In this document: positions 33,562-41,583 of the stretch, in pieces
Layout of the letters: each line of letters begins with the position of its first letter
Numbering within the stretch: the first letter of the stretch is position 1
DNA from: Actinocorallia herbida
Lineage (GTDB): Bacteria > Actinomycetota > Actinomycetes > Streptosporangiales > Streptosporangiaceae
Assembly (NCBI RefSeq): GCF_003751225.1
Contig: NZ_RJKE01000001.1
Coordinates: 5,146,001 to 5,210,000, forward strand
DNA length: 64,000 bases
Reading direction: 5' to 3'
Position numbers and translations under genes: made by a program
The notes under the pieces: generated by a model
Seen by the model: the letters and a program-made list of their open reading frames with translations, nothing else
Told to the model about the DNA's origin: nothing
Database searches by the model: none

Positions 33562-34701
33562 GTGAGTCGAGGCAGCGTCCTCATCGTCGGCGGCGGCATC
33601 GGTGGGCTCTCCACGGCCATCGCGCTGCGGAACGTCGGCTACGAGGTCAACGTGGTGGAGATCCAGGAGGACCTCCACTCGTCGGTGTTCGGCGTCGGCA
33701 TCATCCAGCCCATGAACGCGCTCCGCGCGCTCGACGCGATCGGCTGCGCCCTGCCGTGCATGGAGGCCGGCTACCCGGCACCGGCCTGGGGCAAGGTCGT
33801 CGACGTCGAGGGGAACTTCCTGCGCGACATGCCGGGCGCCCGGGTTGAGGGCTCCGACCTGCCGCCCCTCAACGGCATCACCCGCCCCCAGCTGCACCGG
33901 ATCCTGACGGACAAGGCCGCCGAGGTCGGCGTCACCATCGAGTACAGCAAGACCTTCACCGAGCTCGTCGACGGCCCCGACGGCGTCGCGGTGACCTACG
34001 ACGACGGCACCGAGAACACGGTCGACCACGTGGTGGGCGCCGACGGCGTCTACTCCAAGGTCCGCCCCTACGTCCTCGGCGAGATGAAGCCGACCTTCCT
34101 CGGCCAGGGCGCCTACCGCGTCAACGTCCCCCGCCTGCCCGAGATCGACCGGATCATCCTCCAGACCGGCCCGAACGGCATGGCCGGCTTCGTCCCGATC
34201 GGGCAGGACCTCGCCTACTTCTTCTACAACACCGACTTCACCGAAGGCACCTGGCTGGAGTCGTCGGAGCTGGGCGACCTGCTGCGCGAGCACTTGGAAG
34301 GCTTCGGCGGCCTGACCGGCTGGGTCCGCGACAACTTCTGCGACGACGCCTCCCAGGTCGTGTTCCGGCCGGAGGAGTGGCTGATCGCCCCGGCGCCCTG
34401 GCACCGCGGCCGGATCGTCCTCATCGGCGACGCCGTCCACGCCGTCACCCCGCACCTCGGCCAGGGCGCCGCCCAGGCGATCGAGGACGGCATCGTGCTG
34501 GCCGAGTGCCTCGCCGCCGGCCAGGGCGACCACGAGAAGGCGTTCGCGGCCTACACCGAACGCCGCTACGAGCGCTGCAAGCTCGTCGTGGAGACCTGCG
34601 TGAACATCGGCAAGTGGGAGATGGACCCCTCCTCCATGGCCGGATTCGACCACGTCGCCGCCACCGAGCACGTCCTGCGCGAAATGGTCAAGCCCATCTG
34701 A
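33562..34701 (+). CDS. FAD-dependent aromatic monooxygenase
   Basis: A 379-aa flavoprotein of the class A monooxygenase group (salicylate or 6-hydroxynicotinate hydroxylase-like). It has the Rossmann motif VLIVGGGIGGLSTAIAL, the DG-type motif VVGADGVYSKVR and the FAD ribityl motif IVLIGDAVHAVTPHLGQGA. It uses NAD(P)H and O2 to hydroxylate an aromatic acid. The GTG start has only a weak GGTGA before it. It precedes a sugar-type ABC importer after 270 bases, so the importer may bring in its substrate. The substrate is not predictable. Confidence 0.9.
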   Translation: MSRGSVLIVGGGIGGLSTAIALRNVGYEVNVVEIQEDLHSSVFGVGIIQPMNALRALDAIGCALPCMEAGYPAPAWGKVVDVEGNFLRDMPGARVEGSDLPPLNGITRPQLHRILTDKAAEVGVTIEYSKTFTELVDGPDGVAVTYDDGTENTVDHVVGADGVYSKVRPYVLGEMKPTFLGQGAYRVNVPRLPEIDRIILQTGPNGMAGFVPIGQDLAYFFYNTDFTEGTWLESSELGDLLREHLEGFGGLTGWVRDNFCDDASQVVFRPEEWLIAPAPWHRGRIVLIGDAVHAVTPHLGQGAAQAIEDGIVLAECLAAGQGDHEKAFAAYTERRYERCKLVVETCVNIGKWEMDPSSMAGFDHVAATEHVLREMVKPI

Positions 34702-34907
34702 TTTCGCCCGTCACCGCGACAGCGGTGGCGCGTCGACCAGCAGGCCTTCGCACCGGAGTCCCCCAGAGGGGCCTGCCGGAGGAACACCCTCCCTCCGACG
34801 GCCCGGCCGGGCGAACGGCCCATCCTCCACCCCTTCCGCGGCGCTTCGCCGTGCCGCGGCCTTCGCGCCCGGCCGAGCGGCCCGCGCGGACCGATGAAAG
34901 GCTGTTG

Positions 34908-34982
34908 ATGGCAATCCCCTCGCGGTCCCCGCGCCGCCCCGCGCGCCGGCCCCGGGCGCTCCGGCGGTCGCGCCATGGCTGA
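34908..34982 (+). CDS. Arginine-rich 24-residue upstream ORF
   Basis: A 24-codon ORF beginning MAIPSRSPRRPARR, with about ten arginines. GAAAGG lies seven bases before its ATG, and its stop (34980-34982) overlaps the first codons of the permease gene. This could couple permease translation to passage of a ribosome through an arginine-rich leader. It may instead be chance in GC-rich DNA. Confidence 0.35.
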   Translation: MAIPSRSPRRPARRPRALRRSRHG

Positions 34983-35964
34983 TCCGCTCACCGAGACCGC
35001 GCCCGCGGCCCGGTCCTCCACCGCACCGACCCGCGGGATTCCGTCCCGCTTCGCGGTGATCGGGGTGTGGTTCGCGCTGTGCATCCTTTACGGGCTGCTC
35101 AAACCCGAGCTGTTCCTCACCGTCCCCACGTTCCAGACGATCTTCGGCTCGCAGCAGCCCCTGGTCTTCCTCACCATGGCGCTGCTGTGCACGATCATCG
35201 TCGGCGAGTTCGTCGACCTGTCGGTGGCTCCGCTGCTCGGCCTCGCCGCCACGATCGTCCCCGTCCTGACGGTGCTGCACGGCTGGCACATCTGGCTCTC
35301 CTGCCTGGTCGCGATCGCCGCGACCGTCCTGGTCGGGGCCGTGAACGGGGCGCTCGTCGTCTTCGTCGGCGTGAACACCATCGTGGTGACGCTCGGCATG
35401 GGCACCCTCGTCGGCGGCCTCGCCCTGTGGATGTCCGACATGAACCAGGTGAGCGGCCTGGACCCGGAGTTCGCCGAGCTCGCCCTGACGAAGGTCGCCG
35501 GCCTTCCCGTCTCGTTCTTCTACGGCCTCGTCCTCGTCTCCGTGTTCACCTACGTCCTCGGCTGGACGCCGCTCGGCAGGCACCTGCGGTTCGTCGGCGC
35601 CAACCGCGAGGTCGCCCGGCTCGCGGGCATCGGCGTGAACCGGGTGCGTTTCGGCTCGTTCGTCGCGTCCGGCCTGCTGTGCGGGCTCGGCGGCGTCATC
35701 GCGGTCGCGGGCCTGGGCGGATTCAACCCGACCGTCTCGGCCACCTACCTGCTGCCGACGTTCGCCGCGACCTTCCTGGGCACCGCGGTCATCCAGCCTG
35801 GGCGCTTCAACCCCGTCGGCACCTTCATCGGCATCTATTTCCTGGCCACCGGCATCCTCGGCCTCCAGCTGATGGGCGTCCCCGGATGGGTCTCGGACGT
35901 GTTCTACGGCGGCGTCCTCGTCGTCGCCGTCTCCCTCTCGACGGTGCTCGCGCGCCGCCGCTGA
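34975..35964 (+). CDS. CUT2-type ABC permease (RbsC-like)
   Basis: A 329-aa membrane permease of the RbsC/XylH class with about ten helices. Family features are GEFVDLSVAPLLGLAATIV, VNTIVVTLGMGTLVGG and the cytoplasmic loop VGANREVARLAGIGVNRVRF, where the ATPase docks. It forms the channel of the importer with the following binding protein and ATPase. Only one permease gene is present, so it probably works as a homodimer. Confidence 0.92.
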   Translation: MADPLTETAPAARSSTAPTRGIPSRFAVIGVWFALCILYGLLKPELFLTVPTFQTIFGSQQPLVFLTMALLCTIIVGEFVDLSVAPLLGLAATIVPVLTVLHGWHIWLSCLVAIAATVLVGAVNGALVVFVGVNTIVVTLGMGTLVGGLALWMSDMNQVSGLDPEFAELALTKVAGLPVSFFYGLVLVSVFTYVLGWTPLGRHLRFVGANREVARLAGIGVNRVRFGSFVASGLLCGLGGVIAVAGLGGFNPTVSATYLLPTFAATFLGTAVIQPGRFNPVGTFIGIYFLATGILGLQLMGVPGWVSDVFYGGVLVVAVSLSTVLARRR

Positions 35965-35991
35965 AAACGCAGCACGAAAGGCAGATCGGCC

Positions 35992-37143
35992 ATGGAACAG
36001 GCTCACGGGTACGGCCGGCGGATCGGTGCGGCGCTGAGCGCCCTCCTTCTGGCGGGAGCGACGGCGGCGTGCGGCTCGGACGGCGAGTCCGGCACCGACA
36101 CCTCCGGCGGTGCCGGCGGCGCCACGTCCGCCGCGGTCGAGACCGCGATGAAGACGACTGGGGAGTTCTCCGTCCCCGACGCGAAGATCGACACGTCTTC
36201 CCTCAAGGGCAAGACGATCTACTATGTCCCGCTCAGCCAGCAGGTCCCGGCGTTCTCCGTCACCGCGCAGAACCTCAGCGAGGCGGCCGCGCTCGTCGGC
36301 ATGAAGGTGCAGGTCTGCAACGGCGGCGCGAACCCGTCACAGATCTCCGCCTGCGTCGACCAGGCGGTCGGCGCCCGGGCCGGCGCGATCATCGGCGACT
36401 CCTTCCCCTACGGGATGGCGCAGAACTCCCTGGACAAGGCCGTCGCCGCGAACGTCCCGGTCCTCATCACCGACCAGATCAGGCCCGAGGGCACCGGGGA
36501 CACCACGAAGGTCGCCTACCTTCCGGGCGCCGTCACCCAGCAGGAGGTCCTCGCCGAGTGGATCGCCGCGGACTCCGGCGGCAAGGCGCAGGTCGTCATC
36601 TCGATGCTGCAGGACTCCCCGTCGGCCATCTCCTACGTCAAGGACTACGCGATGCCGAAGTACGAGGAGGTCTGCGCCGGCTGCAAGGTGACGATCAACG
36701 AGGTGTCCGCCGCGAACTTCCAGCGGATCACCCCGACGACCAGCGCGGCGCTCCTGCAGAACCCGAACGCGACCTACCTGCAGGTGGAGTTCGAGGACTT
36801 CCTCCAGCCGTCCCTCGACGCCGTCCAGCAGGCGGGCCGGAGCTCCGCGATGAAGGTCGCCGTGTCCGGCGCGACCATCTCCGGCCTCGGCGTCCTCAAG
36901 GGCGACGGTCCCGTCAAGGCCGCTCTCGCCCTCGACTTCCCCTACCAGGGCTGGGCTTCGCTCGACCAGGCGATGCGGATGATGCTCGGCGAGAAGCCAC
37001 AGGAGTACCGGACGCCGGTCCGGCTGTTCACGTCGGCCAACATCGACGGCATCCGGCTGACCGCCGAGGCGCAGTCCTCCGGCGAGTGGTTCGGCACCCC
37101 CTCCTACGAGGAAGAGTTCAAGGCGCTGTGGGCCGGGAACTGA
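35992..37143 (+). CDS. Sugar-type substrate-binding lipoprotein
   Basis: A 383-aa extracellular binding protein of the periplasmic-binding type I (CUT2) class. The signal peptide ends in the lipobox TAAC near residue 27, a Ser/Gly/Thr linker follows, and the ligand domain begins TIYYVPLSQQVPAFSVTA. CUT2 systems carry monosaccharides, autoinducer-2 or purines. The preceding monooxygenase gene hints at an aromatic or heterocyclic ligand, but this is a guess. It follows the permease by 27 bases. Confidence 0.9.
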   Translation: MEQAHGYGRRIGAALSALLLAGATAACGSDGESGTDTSGGAGGATSAAVETAMKTTGEFSVPDAKIDTSSLKGKTIYYVPLSQQVPAFSVTAQNLSEAAALVGMKVQVCNGGANPSQISACVDQAVGARAGAIIGDSFPYGMAQNSLDKAVAANVPVLITDQIRPEGTGDTTKVAYLPGAVTQQEVLAEWIAADSGGKAQVVISMLQDSPSAISYVKDYAMPKYEEVCAGCKVTINEVSAANFQRITPTTSAALLQNPNATYLQVEFEDFLQPSLDAVQQAGRSSAMKVAVSGATISGLGVLKGDGPVKAALALDFPYQGWASLDQAMRMMLGEKPQEYRTPVRLFTSANIDGIRLTAEAQSSGEWFGTPSYEEEFKALWAGN

Positions 37144-38675
37144 GCACCGCGCACCCGAGGCTGCGGGTGCGCGGCATCTCCAAGACGTTCGGATCCCACC
37201 GCGCGCTCGACGACATCGTCCTGGACGTCCGCGCCGGGGAACTGCACGGGCTCGTCGGGCAGAACGGGTGCGGGAAGTCCACGCTGGTGAAGGTGCTGAC
37301 CGGCTACCACGCGCCCGACCCCGGCGGTGAGATCACCGTTGACGGCGAGCCGCTGACGCTGCCCGTCAGCCCGCTGGCCGCGCGGGCGCGAGGCGTGTCG
37401 GTCGTCCACCAGAGCCTCGGTCTCCTCGACGACCACTCGGTCGTGGAGAACATGCGGCTCGGGAGGTTCGGCGCGTCCCGCTGGTCCCGCCGGATCCTCT
37501 GGTCACGGGAACGGGCGTCGGCGGCCGCCGCGCTGGACCGGCTCGGCTGCCGCGTCGACCTTGACGCCAAGGCCGGCGGGCTCAGCGAACAGGACCGGGC
37601 GACCGTCGCCATCGCCCGCGCCCTGCAGGACCTCCCCGACGGGGGCGGGCTCATCGTCTTCGACGAGTCCACCCGGGCCCTCACCCGCGACTCCCTCGCC
37701 CACTTCTACGACCTCGTCCGGACGGTACTGGCCCTCGGCGCGTCCGCGCTGATGATCAACCACCGGATCGAGGAGGTCATCGAGCAGGCCGACCGGGTGA
37801 CCGTCCTGCGGGACGGGCGCGTCGTGGAGGCGGGCCTGGACACGTCGGGGCTCACCGAGGCCGATCTGGTACGGGCGATGCTCGGATACGAGCTGCGCCC
37901 GCTGCCCGGCGGCCGCGCGGACCGGGCCGGACGGGACGGCGGCGTCACCGCCCACGTCAAGGCGGGCGGCGGGCTCGGCGACCTGTCGATCTCCGTGGCC
38001 GCAGGCGAGGTCGTCGGCGTCACCGGGGTCATCGGCTCCGGCTTCGAGGAGGTCCCCTACCTGCTGGCCGGAGCCCGTCAGGCACACGGCGAACTGCGGA
38101 TAGGCGGCCGGCGGATCCCCCTCGGCCGGTCCCGGCACCGGGAACTCCTCCGGGCGGGTGTCGCGCTCGTCCCGGAACGGCGCGAGACCGAAGGCCTGGC
38201 GCTGGAGCTGTCGGTGCTGGAGAACCTCACGCTCCCGCGCGTCGGCGACCGCAGGCCCTGGTGGACCGGGCACGACTGGCAGCGGCGAGAGGCCCTGGAG
38301 ATGATCGAGCTCCTCGGTGTCCGGCCGCCGCACCCCGGCCTGCCCGTCGGCAGCCTCAGCGGCGGCAACCAGCAGAAGGTGCAGCTCGCCAAGTGGCTGG
38401 CCGGGAAGCCGCGGCTGCTCCTGGTCCACGAGCCCACGCACGCCGTCGACGTCGGCGCCCGGCAGGACATCGCGGTCGCGATCCACCGGGCGGCGGCCGA
38501 AGGGTGCGCCGTGCTCGTCGCCTCGGCCGACCCGGCGGAGCTGGCACTGCTGTGCGACAGGGTGCTGATCTTCGACGGCGGCGTCATCGTCGATGAGCTC
38601 AACGGGCCGCCCGGCGCCGCCGAGATCGTGGAATCGACCTTCGGCCCGCGCAGGCCGCCGGTGGCGGGCGGCTAG
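37128..38675 (+). CDS. CUT2 ABC ATPase with degenerate second site
   Basis: A 515-aa tandem ATPase. Domain 1 has Walker A GQNGCGKST, an atypical signature LSEQDRATVAI and Walker B LIVFDESTRAL. Domain 2 has the usual degenerate Walker A of this class (GVIGSGFEEV) and a canonical signature LSGGNQQKVQLAKWL, but its Walker B is LLLVHEPT: the aspartate is H434. The GTG start at 37128 lies inside the binding-protein gene (16-base overlap) behind AAGGCG. ATP turnover probably rests on domain 1 paired with the domain 2 signature. Confidence 0.88.
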   Translation: MGRELSTAHPRLRVRGISKTFGSHRALDDIVLDVRAGELHGLVGQNGCGKSTLVKVLTGYHAPDPGGEITVDGEPLTLPVSPLAARARGVSVVHQSLGLLDDHSVVENMRLGRFGASRWSRRILWSRERASAAAALDRLGCRVDLDAKAGGLSEQDRATVAIARALQDLPDGGGLIVFDESTRALTRDSLAHFYDLVRTVLALGASALMINHRIEEVIEQADRVTVLRDGRVVEAGLDTSGLTEADLVRAMLGYELRPLPGGRADRAGRDGGVTAHVKAGGGLGDLSISVAAGEVVGVTGVIGSGFEEVPYLLAGARQAHGELRIGGRRIPLGRSRHRELLRAGVALVPERRETEGLALELSVLENLTLPRVGDRRPWWTGHDWQRREALEMIELLGVRPPHPGLPVGSLSGGNQQKVQLAKWLAGKPRLLLVHEPTHAVDVGARQDIAVAIHRAAAEGCAVLVASADPAELALLCDRVLIFDGGVIVDELNGPPGAAEIVESTFGPRRPPVAGG

Positions 38676-38684
38676 AGCCGTTCA

Positions 38685-38717
38685 GGAGTCCGGGAGTCTT
38701 CTGGAGTCCCGGACTCC
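38685..38717 (+). terminator. Hairpin terminator after ABC importer operon
   Basis: Two 14-base arms (GGAGTCCGGGAGTC and GAGTCCCGGACTCC) pair with one mismatched position around a five-base loop, nine bases after the stop. There is no T run, as is common for actinomycete terminators. Confidence 0.65.
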
Positions 38718-38878
38718 GGGGTGTCGCGCGCGAAAGGGAGTGATGGATTTCCTGGGTATCGCGCCATAGATGTCGGTTTTTTGCGCCGGAGGGGGTTCTG
38801 ACTGGCCCAAGGGGCGGAAATCGCTGAGGGTGGGGTATCGGCACGCAGAGCGTGACCTGCCACTCCGAAAGGAACTCC

Positions 38879-40477
38879 GTGACCTCGCCCAGCCCGAACC
38901 CCGGGACGGCCCGCACCCGGGCGGCCACGATCGCGCTCGCGTGCGCCGGCGTGTTCGTCGCCTATCTGCCGGTCGTCACCGTCGTGGTGAGCCTTCCGGC
39001 GATCCAGCGGGCGCTGCACGCCACGACCGCGGAGCTCACCTGGGTCTCCGACGCGTTCGTGCTGCCGGTCGCCGCCCTGATCCTCACCGCCGGCGTCTTC
39101 GGCGACGTCCACGGCCGGAAGAAGGTCTATCAGGTCGGCCTGGCGCTGTGCGCCGCCGGAGCCCTCCTCGCCCTGTGCGCCCGATCCGTCCAGATGCTCT
39201 GGGCCGGTCAGGCTCTCGCGGGCGCGGGAGCCGCGGCGCTGCTGCCGGTGACGCTCGCGCTCATCAGCCAGGCGGTCCCGAACCACCGGGAACGCGGTAA
39301 GTACATCGGCCTGTGGACCACCTGCATGATGGCCGCCATGGCCGTGCCCCCGCTGATCGCCGGAGTGATCCTCGAACACTTCTCCTGGCGGTACATCTTC
39401 GTCCTCCCGATCCCCGTCGCGCTGGTGACCATGGTGCTCGCGGCGCGGCTCCTGGAGGAGTCCCGGGCGGCCGGCGGCCGGAAGCTCGACTGGGCCGGGC
39501 AGGCGACGGCCGCCGTGGCGATCACCGCGCTGATCTACGGTGTCATCGAGGGTGGCGCCTCGTCGTTCACCCACCCCAGGACCGTCGCGGCGCTCATCCT
39601 CGCCGTCGTGAGCGGTGCGGCCTTCGTGATCGTGGAGCGGCGCAGCTCCTCGCCCATGCTCGAGCCGTCGCTGTTCCGCGTGCCGGCGTTCGTCGCCTCC
39701 ACCGTCGCGGCCTTGATCAGCTTCCTCGGTCTCATCGGCTTCTTCTTCGTCCTCAGCCTCTACTTCGGTGTCGTCCAGCGGCTCAGCACCCTGGAGTCCA
39801 GCGCCCGCATGGTGCTGGTCAACGTCGTGTGCATGGCGCTCGGCTTCGCCATGGGGCACCTCATGCGGCGGTTCTCACCCCGGTCGCTCATCACCGCCGG
39901 GCTGCTCATCGCCGCCGTGGCGATGTGGAGCCTGACCTTCCTGAGCGCCGACACCTCCTTCCCGTCCGTCGCCTGGCGGCTGTGCCTGCTCGGCCTGGGC
40001 CTCGGCCTGGCGTTCCCCTGCATCACCGGCACCGCCGTCGCCGCGGTCCCGCACCACCGGGCCGGGATGGCCGCCGCGGGCAACAACGCCTTCCGGCAGG
40101 TCGGCGGCGCGCTCGGACCCGCGCTGCTCGGCGCGCTGCTGACCATGCGCGTCACCGAGACGCTGCCCTCGCGGCTCGCCGAAGCGGGCGTGACCGGCGG
40201 ACAGGCCCGTCAGATCACGCAGACCGCCGGCGCCGAAGGTCTGGGCGCGGTCGCCGGGCTCGACCTCGGCGCGCACACCGGGCGGGCGCTGGGCGCGGTC
40301 GGCGAGGCGTTCCTCGACGGCATGCGGCTGTGCCTGAACGTCTCGGCGGTCTCGCTCGCGCTGGCCGCCGTGGCCTCCTGCGTCCTGCTGCGAACGCGCA
40401 GGCCCGCCGCGCACACCGGTGGCGCGCCGCAGGAGGACCGCGCCACGCCCGTGACGGCCGGAGACGCCCTCCGATGA
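38879..40477 (+). CDS. DHA2-type MFS drug exporter
   Basis: A 532-aa, roughly 14-helix major facilitator of the DHA2 drug:proton antiporter group. It has VSLPAIQRALHATTAELTWV, the loop motif GDVHGRKKVY and AGAAALLPVTLALI. It exports lipophilic toxic compounds or metabolites. I chose the GTG at 38879 because GAAAGGA lies at the right distance; an in-frame GTG at 38852 is worse placed. Its stop overlaps the next gene's ATG (ATGA), tying it to an Lrp-type regulator. Confidence 0.92.
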   Translation: MTSPSPNPGTARTRAATIALACAGVFVAYLPVVTVVVSLPAIQRALHATTAELTWVSDAFVLPVAALILTAGVFGDVHGRKKVYQVGLALCAAGALLALCARSVQMLWAGQALAGAGAAALLPVTLALISQAVPNHRERGKYIGLWTTCMMAAMAVPPLIAGVILEHFSWRYIFVLPIPVALVTMVLAARLLEESRAAGGRKLDWAGQATAAVAITALIYGVIEGGASSFTHPRTVAALILAVVSGAAFVIVERRSSSPMLEPSLFRVPAFVASTVAALISFLGLIGFFFVLSLYFGVVQRLSTLESSARMVLVNVVCMALGFAMGHLMRRFSPRSLITAGLLIAAVAMWSLTFLSADTSFPSVAWRLCLLGLGLGLAFPCITGTAVAAVPHHRAGMAAAGNNAFRQVGGALGPALLGALLTMRVTETLPSRLAEAGVTGGQARQITQTAGAEGLGAVAGLDLGAHTGRALGAVGEAFLDGMRLCLNVSAVSLALAAVASCVLLRTRRPAAHTGGAPQEDRATPVTAGDALR

Positions 40478-41484
40478 CGGCGCGTACCCCGTCGGGACCG
40501 GGCTCCCGGGACCTCGCGTCCCGGGAGCTCGACGCGCTCGACCTCAAGCTGCTGCAAGCCCTCGAACTCGACGGGCGTGCCCCGTTCAGCCGCATCGCCC
40601 GCGTCCTGGACGTGTCCGACCAGACGATCGCCCGCCGGTTCCGGCGGCTGCGCGCCATGGCCGGGCTCCGCGTCATCGGCATGACCGACGACGGCAGGCT
40701 CGGCCGCGACAACTGGATCCTGCGGCTGGGCTGCACCCCCGACATCGCCGAGAAACTCGGCGCCGCCCTCGCCCAGCGGCCCGACACCGAGTTCATCGAC
40801 CTGGCGTCGGGCGGCACCGAGATCATGTGCGCGATGAAGCCGCGCAGCCACCGGGACCGGGACGAGCTCCTGCTCCGACAGCTCCAGCGCACCCCCCGCA
40901 TCACCTCGGTCTCCGCGCACTGCATCCTCAGTTCCTACTACGGCGGGCCGTCCGGCTGGCTGCGCAAGGTGAGCGCCCTCGACCCGGCCGAGGAGGCCGC
41001 CCTCCGCACACCGTCGCCCGCCGCCCTTTCCGGACCCTTCGTCCTCGATCTCGTCGACGAGGCCATGCTCACGGCGCTGCGCACCGACGGCCGCACCCCG
41101 CTGACGGAGCTCCAGACCGTCACCGGGCAGTCCGAGACCGTCGTCAAACGCCACCTCGACCGACTGCGCTCCTCCGGCGTCCTGTACTTCGCCGTCCAGT
41201 ACGACCGCGAGTATCTCGGCCAGGCCGTCGAGGCCATGTGCTGGCTGACGGTCTCCCCGCGCGCCCTCGCCGAGGTCGGCGCCGCACTCGCCACCCATCC
41301 CGAAGTCCGCTTCGCCGCCGCGGTCACCGGCCGCACCAACGTGGCCGTCTCCCTCCTCACCCGCACCACCCCCGACCTCTACCGCTACCTCACCGACCGC
41401 CTCGCCCCCCTCCCCGGCATCCAGACCGCCGAGACCACGATCACTCTGCGCCGCCTCAAGTTCCTCACCTACGACCGCCCCTGA
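40474..41484 (+). CDS. Double-module Lrp/AsnC-type regulator
   Basis: A 336-aa regulator, about twice the usual Lrp length, made of two Lrp-like modules. Module 1 starts ALDLKLLQALELDGRAPFSR with its helix-turn-helix; module 2 starts LDLVDEAMLTALRTDGRTPL, and each module is followed by an AsnC-type ligand domain. The duplication would let one chain supply two DNA-reading heads. The ATG overlaps the exporter stop by four bases, so it probably controls the exporter in answer to the exported compound or an amino acid. Confidence 0.88.
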   Translation: MTARTPSGPGSRDLASRELDALDLKLLQALELDGRAPFSRIARVLDVSDQTIARRFRRLRAMAGLRVIGMTDDGRLGRDNWILRLGCTPDIAEKLGAALAQRPDTEFIDLASGGTEIMCAMKPRSHRDRDELLLRQLQRTPRITSVSAHCILSSYYGGPSGWLRKVSALDPAEEAALRTPSPAALSGPFVLDLVDEAMLTALRTDGRTPLTELQTVTGQSETVVKRHLDRLRSSGVLYFAVQYDREYLGQAVEAMCWLTVSPRALAEVGAALATHPEVRFAAAVTGRTNVAVSLLTRTTPDLYRYLTDRLAPLPGIQTAETTITLRRLKFLTYDRP

Positions 41485-41583
41485 ACCCCCCGGGCGCGCG
41501 GAGTCGGCCGGGGCGTGCGAACTGGACATGATCATCCACCGTCGATACCCTTCCGCTATTTCATATAATTTTGGGAGGTTTAA

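Noticed and set aside
35067-37127. Upstream extension of the CUT2 ATPase frame to 1202 residues
   Set aside because: The frame is open through the permease and binding-protein genes, but family similarity begins only after GTG 37128.
41564-41569. Perfect TATAAT upstream of the sulfatase gene
   Set aside because: There is no -35 at proper distance, and transcription starting from it would cut off the ribosome site; likely just AT-rich leader DNA.
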